Origin: CAIWHR01 sp963788185
GTDB taxonomy: Bacteria > Pseudomonadota > Gammaproteobacteria > Burkholderiales > Casimicrobiaceae
Direction of reading: 5' to 3'
Assembly (NCBI GenBank): GCA_963788185.1
Contig: CAWBGE010000023.1
Span: 370,997-434,996, forward strand
Length of the DNA: 64,000 nucleotides
Position 1 is the stretch's first letter. Each line of letters begins with the position of its first letter. A program made the translations under genes and the position numbers. The notes beneath the pieces are model-generated. The model did not search any database and was not told the DNA's origin. It saw only the letters and a list, made by a program, of their open reading frames with translations. Of the stretch, positions 36,151 through 45,499 are shown one piece after another.

Positions 36151-38074
36151 ATGTGTGGTATTGCAGGCATTGTCTTAAAACCTAATCAGGATTTGCCCAC
36201 TATGCGGATGCACCTGGGAGCGATGGCCGAGAGGATGGCGCATCGTGGCCCGGATGATGAGGGTGTTTATGTGGCTCCTGGGGGGCGTGTGGGGCTGGTG
36301 AACCGGCGTTTGGCGATTCGTGACTTGTCGTTGGCGGGGCATATGCCGATGGGGAATGCGGCGGAGACGGTTTGGATTACTTACAACGGCGAGATTTATA
36401 ATGCGGATGGGCTGCGGGCTGAGTTAGAAGCTACCGGGTTTGTGTTCCGGTCGCACAGTGATACTGAGGTGATTTTGCACGGGTATGAGGCGTGGGGAAC
36501 GGCCGTTGTCCCCAAGCTGCGTGGTATGTTTGCCTTTGCCATTTATGACCAGCGGCAGGGTACAGAACAAGCGCATCTGCTGTTGGCACGAGACCACCTG
36601 GGTATTAAGCCGTTGTATTATGCGGAGACGGAAACGGCCGTTCTCTTTGCTTCTGAATTAAAAGTTTTGCTGGCTTCCGGTTTAGTCGGCCAGGAACTTG
36701 ATCCGGCGGGATTGGTGGGGTATTTGCAGTTGGGCAGTGTGCCTAATCCTCTCACGATTTATGCGCAGATGAAGGCGATGCCGCCAGCGAGTACACTCAG
36801 TTGGGCGGTAGAAAAGGTGGGCGATATACAGCCGTCACCTTATTACCAACTGCCTGATGACGAAATAACAACTGACTACCCCACGGCTGTGGCTCAGGTG
36901 CGTGAGAAACTGGAGGCGGCGGTGCGCAGTCAACTGGTTAGCGATGTGCCTTTGGGCGCTTTCCTCAGCGGCGGGCTTGATTCCAGCGGTCTGGTGGCTC
37001 TGATGCGGCAGGCAACTGACGGGGATATTCGGACCTGCTCGATGGTATTTGAAGAAGCGGCCTATTCTGAAGCAAGTTATGCGCAGACGATGGCGACGGC
37101 CGTGGGCAGTGACCATTATGAACGCACGATTACGGCGGCTGATTTACTGGCTGAATTTGACAATATTTTGGCGGCGATGGATCAGCCAACTGTGGATGGG
37201 GTGAACAGTTATTTTGTATCGCAGACGGCACGAGAGGCGGGTTTAACGGTGGCGCTTTCGGGTTTGGGCGGCGATGAATTGTTTGGCGGTTATGACAACA
37301 GCTTTCGCCAGGCGCCTCGATTGGCGCAGGCGACGCGCTGGGCACAAGCGGTGCCTGGCGGGGCGGCAGTGGCGCGAACCGCTTTGAGGCTGCCCCCTAA
37401 TCGCCGCCAATTTGGGCGGGTGCAAGAGGCGTTGGCACAGCCCGCGTCGCTGGCGGGGGCGTATGTGGCGCGGCGCGGTTTGTTTACCGCCGCCGAAATA
37501 CAAACACTGCTGGCGCCTGACTTGTGGCAGGCCGGGCAGTCGTTTAATCCTGTGGCCCATGTGGGCGCTCAGGCTGGGATCCCGCCTGAGCTGTCTGCTT
37601 TCCACCTGCCAGATGCCGCTTTTTCGTGGATTAGCCGAGCTGAGCTGCGTTCGTACACGCATCAGCAACTGCTGCGGGATACGGATGTGATGAGTATGGC
37701 GCATTCGCTGGAGGTGCGGGTGCCTTTGCTGGATGTGGATTTGGTGGAGTTGGCACTGCGGCTGCCAACGGCCGTTAAGACCCAACAGGTTAACGGTCAT
37801 GCCATCCCTAAACCTCTTTTTGCGGCGGCGCTGGCTGATATTTTGCCGGCAGCCATCAGCCAACGAGCCGGACAAACAAGGGTTTACCTTTCCGTTTGAT
37901 GTGTGGCTGCGGGGGCCGCTGCGCCAGCGCAGCCGGGTGATGCTGCAAGCTGTGTGTGACAAGGGCTGGGTGCAGCCAGCGGCGGTGGAGGGATTGATTG
38001 ATGATTTTGAAAACGGCCGTGTGCATTGGTCGCGGTTGTGGGCGGTTATGGCGTTGGGTGCGTTTGCTGGCTAA
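36151..38074 (+). CDS. asnB: Asparagine synthase (glutamine-hydrolysing), one frameshift
   Basis: Class II glutamine amidotransferase plus ATP-pyrophosphatase domain, about 640 residues. Cys2 of MCGIAGIV is the glutaminase nucleophile; HRGPDDEGVY and YNGEIYNADGLRAELE follow. The synthetase domain has the PP-loop FLSGGLDSSGLVAL and the later ALSGLGGDELFGGY. The frame changes near 37,862, after which GFTFPFDVWLRGPLRQRSRV runs to TAG-type end at 38,074. In polysaccharide clusters such paralogues often amidate a sugar acid or peptide rather than make free asparagine; here a uronic acid from the dehydrogenase gene is a possible target (inference). The upstream region carries the repeat elements listed. 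Confidence 0.87.
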
Positions 38075-38413
38075 TAAGTTAATCCAAATATTGGCAAAGA
38101 ATGTCATGAGGGCGGTAGCAATAATATAATGCAAAAATTCAAATCATTACTCCTAAAAGTGATGTCAAGAAACACACTCTACAATTTGCGGTTAGATGTT
38201 CATTTTCTTAATGTTAGATTGTTAAATACGGTATCCTTAAAACAAACAAAAAACAAAGCCACATGCTGTTGAAAATATTGGGTGTAGAGTTAATCCGCAG
38301 ATTTCGCAGATTTCGCAGATTAAAAACTAAGACAGCGTCAATTTGCGTATAAACGGCTAGAATTTTTGTTTCAAAAGATGTGTAACGATTATGGATATGG
38401 TAGAAAGATCATC
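38075..38413. other. Intergenic region with CGCAGATTT tandem repeat
   Basis: About 340 AT-rich bases. cgcagattt is repeated three times at 38,296-38,321. No gene or clear promoter seen. Confidence 0.5.
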
Positions 38414-39276
38414 ATGAACGAAACTAATACTCAGATTACGCCGCCGATACAAACAATTATTAAACCGCAAAGTGGCTGGCAGCCATTAAATTGGGCGGAA
38501 CTGCGCCATTACAAAGATTTGTTTTACTTTTTGGTGAAGCGGGATGTCACCGTCATGTACCAACAGACGGTGATGGGCTTTGCCTGGGCGATTATTCGCC
38601 CGTTTTTTAGCATGATTGTGTTTACCATTGTGTTTGGCAAGATCGCGCAGATACCCTAGCGATGGCGTGCCTTATCCTATTTTTAACTATACGGCACTGG
38701 TGCCCTGGACTTATTTTGCGACAGCCATCACTGCCTCTACAGCCAGCCTCGTCACCAACGCAAACATGATGAGTAAAGTTTATTTTCCGCGGCTTATTTT
38801 CCCAATGGCGCCTGTCGCGGCCAAGCTGGTTGACTTTGCCATCGCGTTTATCCTCATTATTGTGATGATGATTTGGTATCGGATTACACCCACTGTTAAC
38901 ATCATTTTTTTGCCATTACTCATCTGTGATGATGATGGTCACTTCTGCTGGCGTTGGTTTGTGGTTGTCGGCGCTGGCCGTGCAATATCGTGACGTGCAA
39001 CAGGCGATGACCTTTATGGTGCAACTGCTGATGTATGCCGCCCCTGTCGTGTGGCCGGTATCGGCTGTGGAGGAGAAATTTGGGCATACTGTGTATCTTA
39101 TCTATGGTTTGTATCCCATGGCAGGTGTTATCGCCGGTTTCCGTGCCGCTTTACTGGGAACAACACCCATGCCGTGGGATTTGATTGCCATTGGCAGTGT
39201 GTCGGCGACTCTTATTGCTGTTTCCGGCGCCTATTATTTTAAACGGATGGAAGGCATTTTCGCTGACGTCGCCTAA
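38414..39276 (+). CDS. ABC-2 polysaccharide export permease (Wzm/TagG type), frameshifted
   Basis: Membrane half of an O-antigen/teichoic-acid type exporter, about 286 residues. It begins MNETNTQITPPIQTIIKPQS; the conserved amphipathic start is WAELRHYKDLFYFLVKRDV, followed by MYQQTVMGFAWAIIRPFFSM. The frame breaks near 38,656 (an extra base in ccctagcg), and again near 38,925, after which SALAVQYRDVQQAMTFMVQL and the last helices follow, ending FKRMEGIFADVA. Six membrane segments in all. The ATPase gene begins 37 bp downstream. Together with the flippase upstream there may be two export routes, or one of the two serves another polymer. Confidence 0.85.
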
Positions 39277-39313
39277 AATCGATAACCTTCCCCAATTCAT
39301 ACGACTTGAGATT

Positions 39314-39790
39314 ATGACTGATATCGCTATAAAAGTTGAAAATTTAGGAAAACGATACCGTCTGGGTGTGAAGGCGGATAAACAGGAAACATTGGCAGGT
39401 AATGCTTTTTCCTGGCTGAAATCTCCACTGTCCAATTATCGCCGTTTACGCAGTCTGAGCCATTTTGATGATGGTGAAACCGGTGATGACGTGTTGTGGG
39501 CCTTAAAAGATGTCTCTTTTGAGGTGAAGCAGGGGGAGGTGTTGGGCATTATTGGCCGGAATGGGGCAGGGAAAAGCACCTTGCTTAAGATACTTTCCCG
39601 CATTACACCACCGACGACGGGACAGATTACGATAAACGGCCGTGTGGCCAGCTTGCTTGAAGTGGGTACCGGCTTTCACCCTGAAGTTGACAGGACGAGA
39701 GAATGTTTACCTTAATGGCACTATTTTGGGGATGACTAAAGCGGAAGTTGACCGCAAGTTTGATGAGATTGTGGACTTTTCTGAAATCTC
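39314..39790 (+). CDS. ABC export ATPase (Wzt/TagH type), cut by the junction
   Basis: ATP-binding partner of the preceding permease. It begins MTDIAIKVENLGKRYRLGVK; the long insertion with LKSPLSNYRRLRSLSHFDDG is typical of Wzt, and the Walker A is GIIGRNGAGKSTLLKILSRI. The frame changes near 39,690 (GFHPEL then TGRENVYLNGTILGMTKAEV). It runs to KFDEIVDFSEI and is then replaced in mid-helix by a PP2C protein. The signature motif, Walker B and the C-terminal carbohydrate domain are missing. This is the last gene carrying the AACGGCCGTT-type motif (39,636). Probably an assembly join; a real truncation cannot be excluded. Confidence 0.85.
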
Positions 39791-39800
39791 ATACGCGTTT
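39785..39800. other. Probable chimeric junction between two genomes
   Basis: Left of this point the protein reads as a Wzt ATPase and right of it as the N terminus of a PP2C phosphatase (FLSDRGKVRKNNEDRLAV), in one open frame. The iterated palindrome and the relatively low indel density stop here. Confidence 0.7.
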
Positions 39801-40572
39801 CTGAGCGACCGCGGTAAGGTGAGAAAGAATAATGAGGACCGGCTGGCGGTTCGCGGTCTTTTTACCGATGGTGTCCCCCGCCGGAATATTCTTCTGGCCG
39901 TTCTGTCTGACGGGGTGGGCGGCCATCAGGCGGGAGAGATTGCCGCACAATTGGGTGTTGATACAGTGATTGATGTAATTGAGGCATCTGGATCATTGGA
40001 TGACCCCGGTAAAGCTTTGTTCGATGCAGCAGTTGCTGCCAACCTGGCTGTTCTGGAAGCTGGCAGCAAAGACCCTCAGCTGGAAGGGATGGGCGCAACA
40101 CTTATGTGTGCTTTAATTATCAATAAGACCCTGCACCTTGCCTATCTGGGGGATTCCCGTGCGTACCTTTTGCGCAGCCGGATGATTCACCAACTTAATT
40201 ATGACCATACCTGGCTGAACGAGATGCCGGAGATGGGTGCGGGATGGCAGGCAGTACTCCCGCGATCATCCCTTGGCGCATGTACTCAGCCGTTATCTTG
40301 GGTCTATCCATCCCGCCCAGGTTGATCTGCGATCCGACAGGCAGAAGAATTTCTTCAGAAGGAACCTATCCATAGATGCGCAGCTTGATCTTAAAAAAGG
40401 TGACCGCTTGCTGCTGTGCAGTGACGGGTTGACCGATATGATGTCAGATGAAGAAATCGAGTTACATTTGCGGCAGTAGCGCTCCAGTGAAAATTGCTCA
40501 AAGATTGGTTGAGGCTGCCTGAAAAGAGGTGGGCATGATAATGTATCCGTCATTGTCGCCATGATCAGTTAA
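39795..40572 (+). CDS. PP2C-type Ser/Thr protein phosphatase, start lost, frameshifted
   Basis: Mn/Mg-dependent phosphatase of the Stp/PrpC type, which reverses Hanks-kinase phosphorylation in the cytosol. Seen: SDRGKVRKNNEDRLAV (metal-binding Asp/Glu region), LLAVLSDGVGGHQAGEIAA, LAYLGDSRAYLLR, KGDRLLLCSDGLTDMMSDEE and the C-terminal GGHDNVSVIVA. About 255 residues, normal. Frame changes near 40,240 and 40,505. The true start codon is lost: only about one to five residues are missing before AFLSDRG, where the sequence fuses to the Wzt gene. Two tRNA-Ser genes follow. Confidence 0.82.
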
Positions 40573-40755
40573 AGTTCCTTAGTTCTATCAAAAGCCCAGC
40601 AAGTAAAATTCTAATTTCAAGTACCTTTTTCATGACCCAATCAACTGGCAACAAGTGATTCCTGTCTAGATAAAAACGTTTTTTGACACCAAGAACGAAT
40701 TAATATTCAATTGGAATTGTGTTAAAATTTCCATACTCTGGAACATTTATAATCT

Positions 40756-40844
40756 GGAGGGATGGCCGAGTGGCTTAAGGCGCCTGTCTTGAAAACAGGT
40801 GTGGGTTGAAAAGCTCACCGTGGGTTCGAATCCCTCTCCCTCCG
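40756..40844 (+). tRNA. tRNA-Ser (anticodon TGA)
   Basis: 89 bases. Acceptor GGAGGGA pairs with TCCCTCC. The anticodon stem-loop is cctgtcttgaaaacagg with TGA. The long variable arm (gtgggttgaaaagctcac) is typical of class II tRNAs, followed by the T loop ttcgaat and discriminator G. One T-stem pair is mismatched. CCA is not encoded. Confidence 0.9.
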
Positions 40845-40861
40845 CCTGAACCATCCAGACT

Positions 40862-40950
40862 GGGGAGGTGCCAGAGTGGCCGATTGGGCTCGCCTGCTAA
40901 GTGAGTGCCGGGGTTAAACTCGACCGAGGGTTCGAATCCCTCCCTCCCCG
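40862..40950 (+). tRNA. tRNA-Ser (anticodon GCT)
   Basis: 89 bases. Acceptor GGGGAGG pairs with CCTCCCC, discriminator G. Anticodon loop ctgctaa gives GCT; a long variable arm and T loop ttcgaat are present. It starts 17 bases after the previous tRNA-Ser, so the two are probably co-transcribed. CCA is not encoded. Confidence 0.9.
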
Positions 40951-40960
40951 CTGAATAATA

Positions 40961-40984
40961 AACCGCGCATATGCGGTTTTTTTT
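40961..40984 (+). terminator. Rho-independent terminator after the tRNA pair
   Basis: AACCGC (40,961-40,966) pairs with GCGGTT (40,973-40,978), followed by a run of eight T. It is 10 bases after the second tRNA. Confidence 0.85.
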
Positions 40985-41047
40985 AATACCTGATTCTTGT
41001 TTTATGGTTGGTATAAAATAATTCAATCATTAATCAAGGTGAAGATC

Positions 41048-41517
41048 ATGCAATTATCAAAAAATTCCCAAAAAGTGCAAGAATATCTCAACAATTTTGG
41101 ATTGAAACTGGAAGTCTGGAACTGGCCGAAAGCACGCGCACCGCGCAGGAAGCAGCGATCGCGGCCGGCTGTGAGGTTGGGCAGATCGTGAAATCACTGG
41201 TTTTCCGCAGCGGTGATGAAGCGCTGCTGTTTCTGGTCAGCGGCAAGAACCAGCTGGACGTCGAAAAAGGTCAGCGGATCTATTGGCAAAGAAATCACCA
41301 AGGCGGATGCGGATTTTGTGAAAGAAAAAACCGGTTATGCCATTGGCGGTGTGCCGCCTGTAGCGCATTTTCGACACCAATTGAAACTTTCATTGACCAG
41401 GATTTGCTGAATTATGAGGATGTCTGGGCGGCGGCTGGAACACCGCATGCAGTCTTTCAGATTAAAAGCAATGACCTGCCGCGCCTGACGGGCGGCAAGG
41501 TCATTGCGGTTTGTTAA
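41048..41517 (+). CDS. YbaK/EbsC-type aminoacyl-tRNA editing protein, frameshifted
   Basis: Trans-editing deacylase that clears misacylated tRNA (Cys- or Ala-tRNA-Pro type). About 156 residues once frames are joined: MQLSKNSQKVQEYLNNFGLK, AQEAAIAAGCEVGQIVKSLV, FRSGDEALLFLVSGKNQLDV, ITKADADFVKEKTGYAIGGV, PPVAHF, DVWAAAGTPHAVFQI and LPRLTGGKVIAVC. The Lys of QIVKSLVF and the GxxxxHAVF motif are the family landmarks. At least three single-base frame changes occur (near 41,130, 41,275 and 41,370). It follows the tRNA-Ser pair and its terminator. Confidence 0.83.
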
Positions 41518-41521
41518 TAAA

Positions 41522-42159
41522 TTAGGAAACGAAACTGAGCGCCAGTTTGGCAGCCTGGCTGGCATCCGGTGCATAACCGTCCGCGCCAATCTGATCTGCG
41601 TATGCTTTGGTCAGCGGTGCGCCGCCAACCACATCTTCACCTTGTCGCGCAATCCGGCAGCTTTGAGCGCTTCAATGGTGGAGGGCATGTTGGACATGGT
41701 GGTGGTCAGCAGGGCGGACATGCCGACCACCTGTGGCATCCGGTGGATTTGACTGCATCCACAAATTTTTGGGCGTCCACATCCGAACCCAGATCAGTTA
41801 CCTCAAAACCTGCGCCTTCCAGCATCATGCCTACCAGGTTCTTGCCGATATCATGCAGGTCGCCTTTGACCGTGCCGATCACGATGTGGCCGATCGGTTC
41901 AATATCTTCCGCCACCAGCAGGGGTTTAAGTAATTCCATACCGCCCTGCATGGCGCGCGCCGCAATCAGCAGTTCAGGCACAAAATATTCACCTTCCTCA
42001 AACAGACGGCCCGACTTCAGCCATGGCAGACATCATGCCTTCTTTAAGAATTTTTTCTGCAGTTATTTTGGCATCAATGGCTTCCTGAACAGCAGCGACA
42101 ACTGTTTCACGATCACCTTCCAGAACTCCCTGATAAATTTTTTTAATTATTTCTTCCAT
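41522..42159 (-). CDS. Corrinoid (B12-binding) methyl-carrier protein, frameshifted
   Basis: Carries a methyl group on cobalamin between methyltransferases (MtbC/MtaC/MttC type). About 212 residues. The N-terminal helical domain reads MEEIIKKIYQGVLEGDRETV, then LLIAARAMQGGMELLKPLL. The B12 domain has GTVKGDLHDIGKNLVGMMLE, containing the DxHxxG cobalt-ligand motif, then GFEVTDLGSDVDAQKFVDAV and a C-terminal GADGYAPDASQAAKLAL. Frame changes lie near 42,005, 41,735 and 41,620. GGAG lies before ATG 42,159. It is the last gene of the minus-strand cluster with the UroD-like methyltransferase and CobW, so it is probably their methyl carrier. Confidence 0.85.
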
Positions 42160-42181
42160 TTGATTGTCTCCTTATGATTAT

Positions 42182-42394
42182 TTAATTTGCAGATTCTAAT
42201 TGCTGATCCGCCATGGTGGGTTTGGGATAACCGGGTACGCGGGAAAATCGCGCGTTTCCGATATCATATTTGCGTTTCTGTCGCAGAAATCCTGAATTAG
42301 TATTATCAATGCAGCTTCTCAAGTCTGCCAGTTTCACCTTCAACCATCGACATTGATCAGCAATTGTCAGATTTGCTTGCGGATTTATCAGGAT
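42182..42394 (-). CDS. Small unassigned reading frame between cobW-like and corrinoid genes
   Basis: A stop-free stretch of 70 codons follows the CobW-like stop by a few bases and ends 22 bp before the corrinoid gene. It reads DQCRWLKVKLADLRSC, NSGFLRQKRKYDIGNARFSR and VPGYPKPTMADQQLESAN. No ATG is at a useful place (TTG or CTG only). The composition looks like protein, and it could be a small gene or the end of one broken by indels. No family recognised. Confidence 0.3.
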   Translation of the reverse strand: MLINPQANLTIADQCRWLKVKLADLRSCIDNTNSGFLRQKRKYDIGNARFSRVPGYPKPTMADQQLESAN

Positions 42395-42399
42395 TCAAT

Positions 42400-43314
42400 T
42401 TAGATTCTGTATTGAATTTTTTCTTCAAGATCATCCAGGCTGGTCAGGTTGATACGGATGTTATCCTGATCCCCGTCTGAGACCAGAAATTTTAAATGGG
42501 CAATGCGGTTTGACTTGCTCGACAGATCGTGCAGCGCATATCTTGATATCAGTTCACGCAATATAGACTGGTCTGGTTGGCAGTCTGAAAAGGTCAATCA
42601 TCAGTTCCCGGTCCACCCAGGCGAAACGACCTTCACCTTCGGCATAGGTATCATAATTAATATCCAGGGAGTCATGCGGAAGCAGGCAGCGTTTGCGGAT
42701 TGGATGAGCGCCAGCCATTCTGCCACCTGGGCAGTGTCAAGTGAATTCTGCGGGCGGATACTTTTATCAGGATATCGCTGTTCTGCCAGCTGCAGCAGAT
42801 CATGCTGCATCCTTTCGGATAGAAGATCGATCTTGTTTGCGATCAGCAGGCTGGTTTCTTCAATTTGTTTTTCAAAAATATAAATGACGCCATCACTGAA
42901 AGGCAGTTCCTGACCGCGCAGATAGCGCAGCAGCAGGCGGCTGTCAGTAAAAACAGACAGGCTGGCAGGGTGGGCGGAAGTCTTGCGATAATCAGACAAG
43001 GGTTTAATAACTGTTGCCACCAGGTCGGTGCACGAACCAACGGATTCGGCAAAGAGGACTTGCGGGTTGAATTTGGCTGTGATCTCCTCGATCCGGTCTT
43101 CAAAATCATCCAGATGGCAGCAGATGCATCCGCCGGTCACCTCAAGCGCCGGAATGCCGCTGGCATGTAAAAACGCTGTATCCACCAGATGTTTGCCCTG
43201 TTCGTTGGTGATGATGCCCACGCGCTGGCCATTATCCATCAGCAGGCGTGCTGCTTCAATGATGGCAGTGGTTTTGCCGCTGCCCAAAAATCCGCCAACC
43301 AGGTGTAGTTCCAT
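42400..43314 (-). CDS. CobW/CobW_C-family GTPase, frameshifted
   Basis: SIMIBI-class GTPase acting as metal or cofactor chaperone. MELHLVGGFLGSGKTTAIIE carries the Walker A, GIITNEQGKHLVDT the switch region, and EVTGGCICCHLDDFEDRIEE the CxCC metal motif of the COG0523 family; ANKIDLL is the guanine motif. The C domain (LDINYDTYAEGEGRFAWVDR, then IAHLKFLVSDGDQDNIRINL) is in other frames, with changes near 42,672 and 42,560. About 303 residues. It starts immediately after the UroD-like stop. COG0523 members near corrinoid methyltransferases are thought to help load or reactivate the cofactor; that is inference here. Confidence 0.82.
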
Positions 43315-43315
43315 T

Positions 43316-44690
43316 TCAGATGAATTTTTTGATTTCCTCAATCAATTCACGGTTGCTGGGGATGAGTGATGAGAATTTGAGTTCTCCATTGATCAGAATG
43401 CTCGGTAGGTTTTTGATGCCCATCTTGACCAGGCGGGCAACATTTTCCGGCTGGGTAATTTTGTATTCCACCATGTCCACCTGCCCTTCAAGTTCTTCAC
43501 AGGCGCGCATGCGCGGCATTCATCATATAGCCGCAGGCAGGGCAGGTGGCAGAATCCAGAGTAAAGACTTCCATCAGCGGACGCTGGAGCGATTTGTAAT
43601 CCGGCAGAATCACCGAATCCAGATCCAAAGCTTCAGCCTGATAAGAGGCAACCATCAACCGCGCGGTTTCAGGATCGCGGATGGCCTGCATGGCGCCGAC
43701 CACATTTTCAACCGGGATATCATAGGGCATGTCACAGCCGGGAGAGATGATCAGGTTCGTGCGGCACATTACCTTGCGGCACCAGTGAATCCACCAGGTC
43801 AAGAATGTACTTCATGTTGTCCTGCTGGGTGCCGAATAGCATGCGTGTGGTGAGCGGGATATTGCCTTCGATGGTGATGTTGTATCGGTCAGTGATCTGT
43901 TTGGCAGTTGGCCAGGTTAATGTTTTCATCCACCGCGATGCAATCCGGAGCAGTCTGGCACATGACCTCAATGTTCTTGGTGGCATCGCCGCAAACAAAA
44001 AAGGAAGAAAAAACGCCAGATTCGCGAATATGGCTGAAAAGGCGCAAAAATTCATTGGAAAGGAATTGGGAAAAATGTTTGGGGGAAATTTGCGAAACCA
44101 GCGGATCAACCACTGCAATGACATCCATTCCAGCTTCACGATAAAAATCTGCCATGCGCATCGCCACTGAAGTGCAAAATGATCAACAGTTCGTGTCAGA
44201 TATTCCTTCCGGTCAAACATATCCATAAAAATTTCTGTGCCGCGCAGATGGGAAGCCAGCGTGAACGGTCCGGTGACCAAGCCCATATAGCGCGGTATGC
44301 TCGCCAACCTGGCTTTTCATTGCTGCGCATGGTATCCAGAACCATTGGCAGGCGGCCGTCAGTTTTTTCAGGCAGGCGGGTTGGCAATTCAGTTGTTCTG
44401 CGCAAGTGGATGGCTGGCAACGGATGGCGGCGCTTTATCTGCCCACACCAAATCGCAGCCCAAAATTTCGGCTTCAATTTGAAGATCAAATACCACCGGC
44501 TGGCCATCAGGGTCATACTGGCGGTTCACTTCCAGCAGCGATTCAAGCAGTTTGGTCTTATCGGTCAGAATTTGGCTGCCGCTGAATACCCTTTTAACGA
44601 CCCTGCATGCACACCTGCAAATGGCACCCAGGGTGTGGCAGGAAGTGGTTCATGCCGCAGTGCTGCAAAAAGCAATTCTTTTCCTGTCAT
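43316..44690 (-). CDS. UroD/MtaA-like methyltransferase with C-terminal thioredoxin-like domain, many frameshifts
   Basis: Related to uroporphyrinogen decarboxylase; members of this branch (MtaA, MtbA, CmuA) move methyl groups between corrinoid proteins and cofactors. It opens MTGKELLFAALRHEPLPATP and continues LYGLVTGPFTLASHLRGTEI, MADFYREAGMDVIAVVDPLV, IDRYNITIEGNIPLTTRMLF and the C-terminal LIISPGCDMPYDIPVENVVG. After about 360 residues a second module follows, TLDSATCPACGYM...VEYKITQPENVARLVKMGIK, then NLPSILINGEL, a thioredoxin/glutaredoxin-like fold with CPAC. At least five frame changes. GGAGGA near 44,718-44,723 on the minus strand sits better before an ATG about 23 bases upstream of 44,690, so the start is uncertain. 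The fusion could reflect a short gap or stop hidden by indels. Confidence 0.72.
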
Positions 44691-44730
44691 TTGTTGATGA
44701 ATGATGATTCATTGTTATCTTCCTCCAGAA

Positions 44731-45410
44731 TTAGAATCCACGCTGCTGGCCTTGCCAGGGTGGCGGAATATTTTGAATGAATTCCTGAACAGATGGCCCT
44801 TTTAAATTGTCGCAGTCGTTTTTGCCCATAGAGATAACTGACAATCAAGCAGCAGGATCAGCGCTGGCCAGCCGCTAATAAAATTAATAATCGCCAGGCG
44901 GTACAAATTCCCCTGACGGTAAAGTACATGTATAAGATAGCAAGTTTCAAGGCATAATACACTACCCAAAATAGGTTACTTCGCTATAAGCAGGGCGGAC
45001 CCGTTCATGCCAGTACCAGTTCAACGGCCAGCGGCGGGTTAAGGCACTGGTGAAAGCCACCGCAGGACGATTGATGATGATGCTTACCAACAACGCAAGC
45101 ATGATCAGACCGTCATTAATGAGCGTCGGCAGAAAAAATGCCTGTGAACTGTTGAGAAAATAACGCAGACCAATTGCAAACAGCGCGGCCCCCAATCCAC
45201 CCAATGCGAAAGCAATTTTTTGTTTTCGCAGCAAACGCAGCAGGGTAATGACCACTCCAATACCCAGCGAAGCCCACAATGCTGGTTGAAATCCAAAAAC
45301 TAGCATTGATGATAAGGAATAAGAAGCGGTGGAAGTAAAGAATCCAGAAGCGAATTGCTTCCGGAAAAAACTGATTTAAATTCCTCAAATAGTTCTTTGC
45401 TGTCCGGCAT
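44731..45410 (-). CDS. DUF3159-family membrane protein, frameshifted
   Basis: About 226 residues, five to six hydrophobic segments. It reads MPDSKELFEEFKSVFSGSNS, LLDSLLPPLLFLIINA, ALWASLGIGVVITLLRLLRK, FALGGLGAALFAIGLRYFLN, AFFLPTLINDGLIMLALLVS, RRWPLNWYWHERVRPAYSEV and ends GPSVQEFIQNIPPPWQGQQR. The order FFLP..N..Y/L..LLVS followed by a W-rich loop matches DUF3159. Frame changes lie near 45,315, 44,975, 44,900 and 44,800. The stop (44,731-44,733) is a few bases before the ribosome site of the UroD-like gene, so it heads that operon. Function unknown. Confidence 0.65.
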
Positions 45411-45499
45411 AATCAGAATTATAGACTTAAATTGTCTTATTTATCATTCATTTCGTATCATATGAACATCTTTGCATTGAAAGACAAGACCAATTGAAT

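Noticed and set aside
39314..40572. A genuine Wzt-PP2C fusion enzyme
   Set aside because: The ATPase would lack its signature and Walker B motifs, and sequence style changes exactly at the join; assembly chimerism explains more.
40775..41026. Minus-strand frame overlapping the tRNA-Ser pair
   Set aside because: It is antisense to two well-formed tRNA genes and a terminator.
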